DNA from: Lepidostoma basale
Taxonomy: Eukaryota > Arthropoda > Insecta > Trichoptera > Lepidostomatidae
DNA: 64,000 nt
Direction: 5' to 3'
Assembly: GCA_022606425.2 (NCBI GenBank)
Contig: JAHDVF020000090.1
Coordinates: 186,001-250,000, forward strand
Of this stretch, positions 59,706-64,000 are shown one piece after another. The notes beneath the pieces were generated by a model. That model was given only the letters and a program-made list of their open reading frames with translations. It did no database searches and was not told the DNA's origin. A program made the translations under genes and the position numbers. The stretch's first letter is position 1, and each line of letters starts with the position of its first letter.

Positions 59706-60359
59706 TAAATATGATTGTTTCCTTAACAAATTTAACATTTTGCACACTAAGCTACATTTTTATTTATTCCAGAATTAAAATATAACATTCACGATACTAA
59801 AAAGACTAGAGATATGGCAATAATACGAGTAGCCTTTGGGAGGGTGGTGGTAGAGAGTAGATGTTCTAAAAGGCCCCGGAAATGATATATTGTCCTACTT
59901 TATTACTTATACACGAGAAGCCGGAAGTAGAGTGTCCGGGGGGTGTTTTAAGGGGGTAAGAGGATGGTGAAAAAATCCCTTAAAATATCTCGCTGCCATC
60001 CCCTAATGTACTAAGGGTCCATAGTCCCCCATGACTATGCATATTACAGCTTAGTAAAATGAATGTGTTGCGCGTAAAATTAATAAGAGAATCTGAAGCT
60101 CTCAGATTTGCATTTATTGTCAGTGTATTACAATGTAATATCCCAATCAGCACATAGTTAAATTACCCTGTCACTCAATATAAAAAAATGACCAAAAAAA
60201 TGAACGAAAAACTCGGACAGAAGAAAAAAAGTTACGGATTCTACAAGTAGGTTCCGAAATACTCGTTTCTAAATGATTTTCTGAATGTTATTAAACAGAT
60301 GAATATGTTTATTCTTATATACTTAGTATACAATACTCACTTTATTAAAAAAATATATA

Positions 60360-60408
60360 TTAAAAAGCAAACATGTTTCGGACTAACCAGCCCATCATCA
60401 GTAATATT
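60360..60408 (-). ncRNA. Hammerhead ribozyme-like motif C1, left arm
   Basis: Minus strand: CUGAUGA (60401-60395), extra U, helix II GGGCU-GGUU-AGUCC (60393-60380), GAAA (60379-60376), ACA/UGU helix III, U at position 17 (60370). All core bases are kept. U17 is permitted but usually slow. Confidence 0.6.
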
Positions 60409-60539
60409 ATATAAATATAAATATTTAAAATAATATATATTTTTTTACAAATGTGGTCAGTTTTGACCGATGTTAAAATGATTTATTTAACTGACCACAT
60501 TTGTAAAAAAAATGTAATATTTTAAATATTTATATTTAT

Positions 60540-60590
60540 ATAATATCACTGATGAAGGGCTGGTTAGTCCGAAACATGTTTGTTATTTAA
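60540..60590 (+). ncRNA. Hammerhead ribozyme-like motif C1, right arm
   Basis: CUGAUGA (60549-60555), extra A, helix II GGGCU-GGUU-AGUCC (60557-60570, five pairs with one G-U), GAAA (60571-60574), ACA/UGU helix III, U17 at 60580. Helix I pairs 60542-60548 (AAUAUCA) with 60581-60587 (UGUUAUU), six of seven positions. The most complete core in the window. Confidence 0.65.
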
Positions 60591-61264
60591 TTTTTATTTT
60601 TTTATAAAGTGAGTGTTGTATACTAAGTATATAAAAAAATAAACATTAAACATCTATTATACTCGTACATCACAAAGTTATGGCAAATATAGAAAATCTC
60701 GTTAATCGGCATTAATAGCTATGAATAAAAAACAAAATCAAATTTACTTAAGCTTACTAAATTGGTCCAAAACCGGGAGGTGTACTTTGACAGGAATTTT
60801 TTATACAATTTATTTACAAAAAACAACCACATGGATTTCAATATAACTGTAATTTTGTACTTTAAAATTCATGAGGAATAATATGACATCAAATAAATAA
60901 AAAGACAAAAGAATCGAAAAATCCAAAATGAATTTTTAGAGTAAGGAATCGTCACCTATCCAGACTGAACGATTAGAGATGTTGTTTCGAGGATATTGCT
61001 CCAATATTTCTGACTTACACCTTTTTTAATGTGATATCACGTGTAAGACGTTTAAATATGTACTTTGCTGGTTTTTTATTCCACTTTTTTTATTTATTTT
61101 AAAGTGCGATTAAATTTATTATTTTCAAATCTTCAATTAACGCATTCTTTTATTTAGCCCGAAAAATATGAGTGACTTCTTTGGTATTCAGTAGGTTCTG
61201 ATTTTGGCAATTGATTGTATTATTGTAAATGATCAATTCAGGTGTTATTTAGAACAACTATAAG

Positions 61265-61445
61265 CGGGCAAGATAAGATTATCTCCGAGTATCGATCTGG
61301 CCGGCGACCCTGGTGCAATCGCCCCCTCCGGGGCGACCCCGGCAAGGGGGGTGGGTGGCCTTCCCCGCCGCCCGAGTGACAGATCGCTACCCCGCAAAAG
61401 GACGGAGCACATCGTTATATAATAGTTTGAAGTTGATCATATCCG
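61265..61445. promoter_or_regulatory. GC-rich unique patch with GATA palindrome
   Basis: AGATAAGATTATCT (paired GATA sites, near 61272) precedes a strongly GC-rich block (61310-61400) not seen elsewhere in the window. No frame. Possible regulatory DNA for a gene outside the window. Confidence 0.3.
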
Positions 61446-61859
61446 CGCGTGGGGCGTTGAAGTTTTAATGGCTAATAAAGTGCTACTTTTCTTCGTGTTT
61501 TTAATTTTATAAGTGTCAACAATTGATTGGGATACACATTCCTGTTCTTTAATATCGTTTGAGAGATGTATACAAAAATGACAGAGATCGATGTAGAGAT
61601 GAATGTTACATTTTTTTTACGTAATTGTAAATGATCTTCTCATTCTAGATTCTTGTACCCGGGACCTTCTTTGTAGAATATTTTCGGAGATCAAAGATCA
61701 TACACATTTTTAAAATCATCATCAAATAAATATTTAATATTTAGTGAAACGTCAGTTTTCCATATTAGCTTTATTATATGAGAAAAATATGTTTGGCTTT
61801 GTAAGGGTATTATGAAATGATTTCTTTAAAAACTTCAAGAGAATCGATGTGTTCATTGA

Positions 61860-62005
61860 TATTTTCTCCCCGTAGGGATAGGCAGAAAGGCTTTTCTTTC
61901 CTGGCATATTTCTCTCGATTCCTCAACATTCTTACATCGTTTCATGCACGTGCGTCAATTTGTCTGACTCCTCACATGGCGGACATTCAATATTTGATAT
62001 TTTAT
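61860..62005 (-). mobile_element. LINE 3' fragment
   Basis: GGGATAGGCAGAAAGG, TTTCTTTCCTGGCATATTTC and GGACATTCAATATTTGATA match the 3' end of the LINE family at 7765. Confidence 0.65.
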
Positions 62006-62164
62006 AGTATTAATTATGGGATTAAAGAAACAACATGCACATAACAGTAAGTATATAGGAATTATATTGAAGAAAATGAATCAATACATGTAATTATGGT
62101 TGATAATAGAATTTTTTTTTATTGCAATAATAATTAACAATTAAAACACATATTTTACCAATCT

Positions 62165-62390
62165 TGAACTAAGAGCAAGAACTCGAAAGTGAGATGGAAT
62201 AGGCAGAGAAGACTATTCTGGAGGGACCACATCGAGAGGATGAATCCAGCAAGGATTCCTAAGATTGTGATGTACGAGACTCCAGGACGACCACCAAATA
62301 GATGGTGAAAAAGCTGGACGTCTTCATCTAGATTGATATCATGTATAAACAGATCGCAAGATCTACAATAAGGGGAAAAAGAAGAACTCA
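62165..62390 (+). mobile_element. LINE C-terminal fragment
   Basis: Plus strand: VRWNRQRRLFWRDHIERM-like with a frameshift, then NPARIPKIVMYETPGRPPNR, ending in an A-rich tail (62371-62404). Related to 48090-48345. Confidence 0.7.
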
Positions 62391-62405
62391 AGAAAAAAAA
62401 AAAAT

Positions 62406-63600
62406 AGGAAATTCCAGTATTATGTCTATAAAAAATAAATTGTTGTATTAATAATTGTTAAATTTTCAAAAAAAGCAAACATAATAGGTAAATATAAACC
62501 GACATATTGTTTGAAAAAAACCTTTCAATTGTGTTATTTTAATTGTTACTTCTTAAGTTACGCTTCTGAATACGGGGACGGCAATTATTTTTATTTCACC
62601 TTATAAAACAATTAAAGTAATTTTAAGTTTAAAAAGGAGTCAACTTATAAGTTTCTTGAAGGAAGATAAACATTGGCCGCTTTTAAAACTCAAAAGTTCA
62701 TAGAGCTGTCGTGGATAGTTTGCAGACTCTGGAGGGAACGGACCACTCGCATCAAACACAAACTTTGCAATTACGCGCACCTATTGCATGCATAGGATAT
62801 CGTAAAAGTAAAAATGTTGTCAAAATATTATTGAGTATCGCGATATGAAGACTCGTGTTATGTAACCGTTTTATTATATTACTTATACCTCTATATGTAT
62901 TGTAGAAATATCGCGTGCTGGGTATATATGTATTATATATGTTATATCTTCAACATGTGGACACACTCGATACCAATACTAGACTTGGATAATATAATAG
63001 TAAACACAGATTTTAAGAGGGAAGGCTTCACTTCTTTCTTATCATGGTGGAGTTTATGATACTTAAGATTTATATTACAAGAGGACTCAAATAGTAGTTT
63101 ACAAAATTGTGGAAACATTTAATTTTAGTCAAATAAAATTCAATTTAAATAATTATATAAATAAAACAACTTTGTATTTTACCGCGGTAGGACCACCTAC
63201 CGTGGTTAAATACAAATTGTCTTATTTATATAATTACTTAAAATGTCTAACCACAAAGTGAGTGCTTTATATGAAAAATTAAAATTCAATTTGTTTTAGT
63301 CAGATTTATTGAATTGATTTTCTATGATTTCTAAAGAATTATGTAGATTATTCAATACTTTCACAAGAAAAAAAATATGTAATATCATAAATAATACCTA
63401 CATTATTAAATATGCTTTAATTATATAATATATAATTGGGTTTCATTTCAATTATTCTTTACCATAGTTTCAGCTAAATAACAAGTGGAACAAAATAAAA
63501 TATTCATTACATTATAAAATAATGTTTCTTATTTTTATTGTTTCCAATGAACTCCCAACAAGATATTTCATTTAACAATATTTTGATATTAGTAAGAAGG
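62406..63600. other. Unassigned AT-rich DNA
   Basis: No gene recognised. A short inverted repeat TTTGTATTTTACCGCGGTAGG near 63171-63191 pairs with the following CCTACCGTGGTTAAATACAAA. Confidence 0.4.
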
Positions 63601-63639
63601 GTATCTGTTTCTCAATTAAATCCATAAACTATAAGTATA

Positions 63640-63735
63640 GATTCACATTTGATAATGTCTTAGACAGGTGAAACATGTCATTGTCACAAAACATAATAAA
63701 ACTTCTAGAAAACAGACGTTTTTCATTCGTATTAA
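63640..63735 (+). mobile_element. Fold-back arm, subfamily B, with hammerhead-like core
   Basis: UUGAUAA (63649-63655), extra U, GUCU-UAGAC-AGGU hairpin with wobble pairs, GAAA (63670-63673), ACAUGUC with C17 at 63679, then the B body (CATAATAAAACTTCTAGAAA, ACAGACGTTTTTCATTCG). Confidence 0.55.
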
Positions 63736-64000
63736 TTACAAGTATAGATTTCACTGCACCCCCGAGAAGAATAATTAATTATAGTAAAAATGTAGTTTAT
63801 ATATCATCCAATTTATGATTATTATGATAGATGTGAAACATGAAAGTGTGAAGCAAATTTTCAGGGAGAGAGGGAAAATATTTTCTAATGCGATTTCTCT
63901 TATTAGAATTCACCGGTCTAAAGTTCACAAATTCCCTTCGGAGGTATCCGACAGGACGGATTTCACGCAATCCCGATAATGCACGTATAGCGTCCATTGC

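Larger units (their letters stand above)
60305..60655. mobile_element. Near-perfect fold-back element C1 with two divergent hammerhead-like cores
   Basis: Arms of about 145 bp (60305-60462 and 60489-60652) are almost exact inverted copies: ATACTTAGTATACAATACTC against its complement; ACAAATGTGGTCAGTT innermost. Each arm carries a complete core on its own strand, so both transcripts would contain one. Confidence 0.85.

Noticed and set aside
32663..60655. Reading the fold-back repeats simply as ordinary cut-and-paste MITEs
   Set aside because: The arms are unequal in length, duplications are 12-17 bp and not fixed, and the inner ends keep a ribozyme-like core; a DNA-transposon origin fits less well, though it is not excluded.
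36444..64000. A further host protein-coding gene in the right part
   Set aside because: All convincing frames there are retroelement pieces; remaining frames lack family resemblance or splice structure.

Overview
The window is nuclear DNA of an insect, most likely a moth or butterfly. The proteins are insect-type, introns are short to medium with GT-AG borders, exons are GC-rich in an AT-rich background, and the non-coding DNA is full of tRNA-derived SINEs, LINE tails, Tc1/mariner, pogo, hAT and piggyBac-like remnants. The order is inferred from this repeat and gene style; no species can be named.

Three real protein-coding genes are visible, all in the left 36.5 kb. (1) rad21 (+ strand, 377-10265, 12 exons, 5' end outside the window) encodes the kleisin subunit of cohesin. 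(2) wapl (- strand, 16522-29108, 14 exons, complete) encodes the cohesin-release factor. The two genes are convergent, about 6.3 kb apart, so a cohesin ring subunit and the factor that opens that ring are neighbours. (3) iqub (- strand, 31387-36443, 5 exons, complete) encodes the IQ-motif and ubiquitin-like protein of ciliary/flagellar axonemes; it lies upstream of wapl on the same strand.

The right part (about 36.5-64 kb) holds no unique gene I can support. It contains LINE fragments, including one long RTE-like copy at 39760-42325 with endonuclease and reverse transcriptase, SINEs, MITEs and several GC-rich unique patches that may be regulatory DNA.

The most striking structure outside the genes is a set of fold-back repeats. 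Each has two inverted arms, and at the inner end of an arm sits a sequence that fits the type I hammerhead ribozyme core: CUGAUGA, a helix II hairpin, GAAA, a tiny palindromic helix III, then UH. Helix II changes between copies in a base-pair-preserving way, helix I can be drawn with an internal loop, and three copies are bounded by direct repeats of 12, 12 and 17 bp. They look like non-autonomous mobile elements carrying hammerhead ribozymes, in the manner known for Penelope-like elements and retrozymes. No Penelope-type reverse transcriptase is visible here. Subfamilies A, B, C1 and C2 are described below.

Other supported elements include two sister pogo-like elements in rad21 introns (TA duplications), two short hAT elements with 8-bp duplications, a 506-bp element with 9-bp duplications in iqub intron 1, an internally deleted mariner downstream of rad21, and several nested insertions that give relative ages. 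No rRNA gene, functional tRNA gene or CRISPR array was seen.
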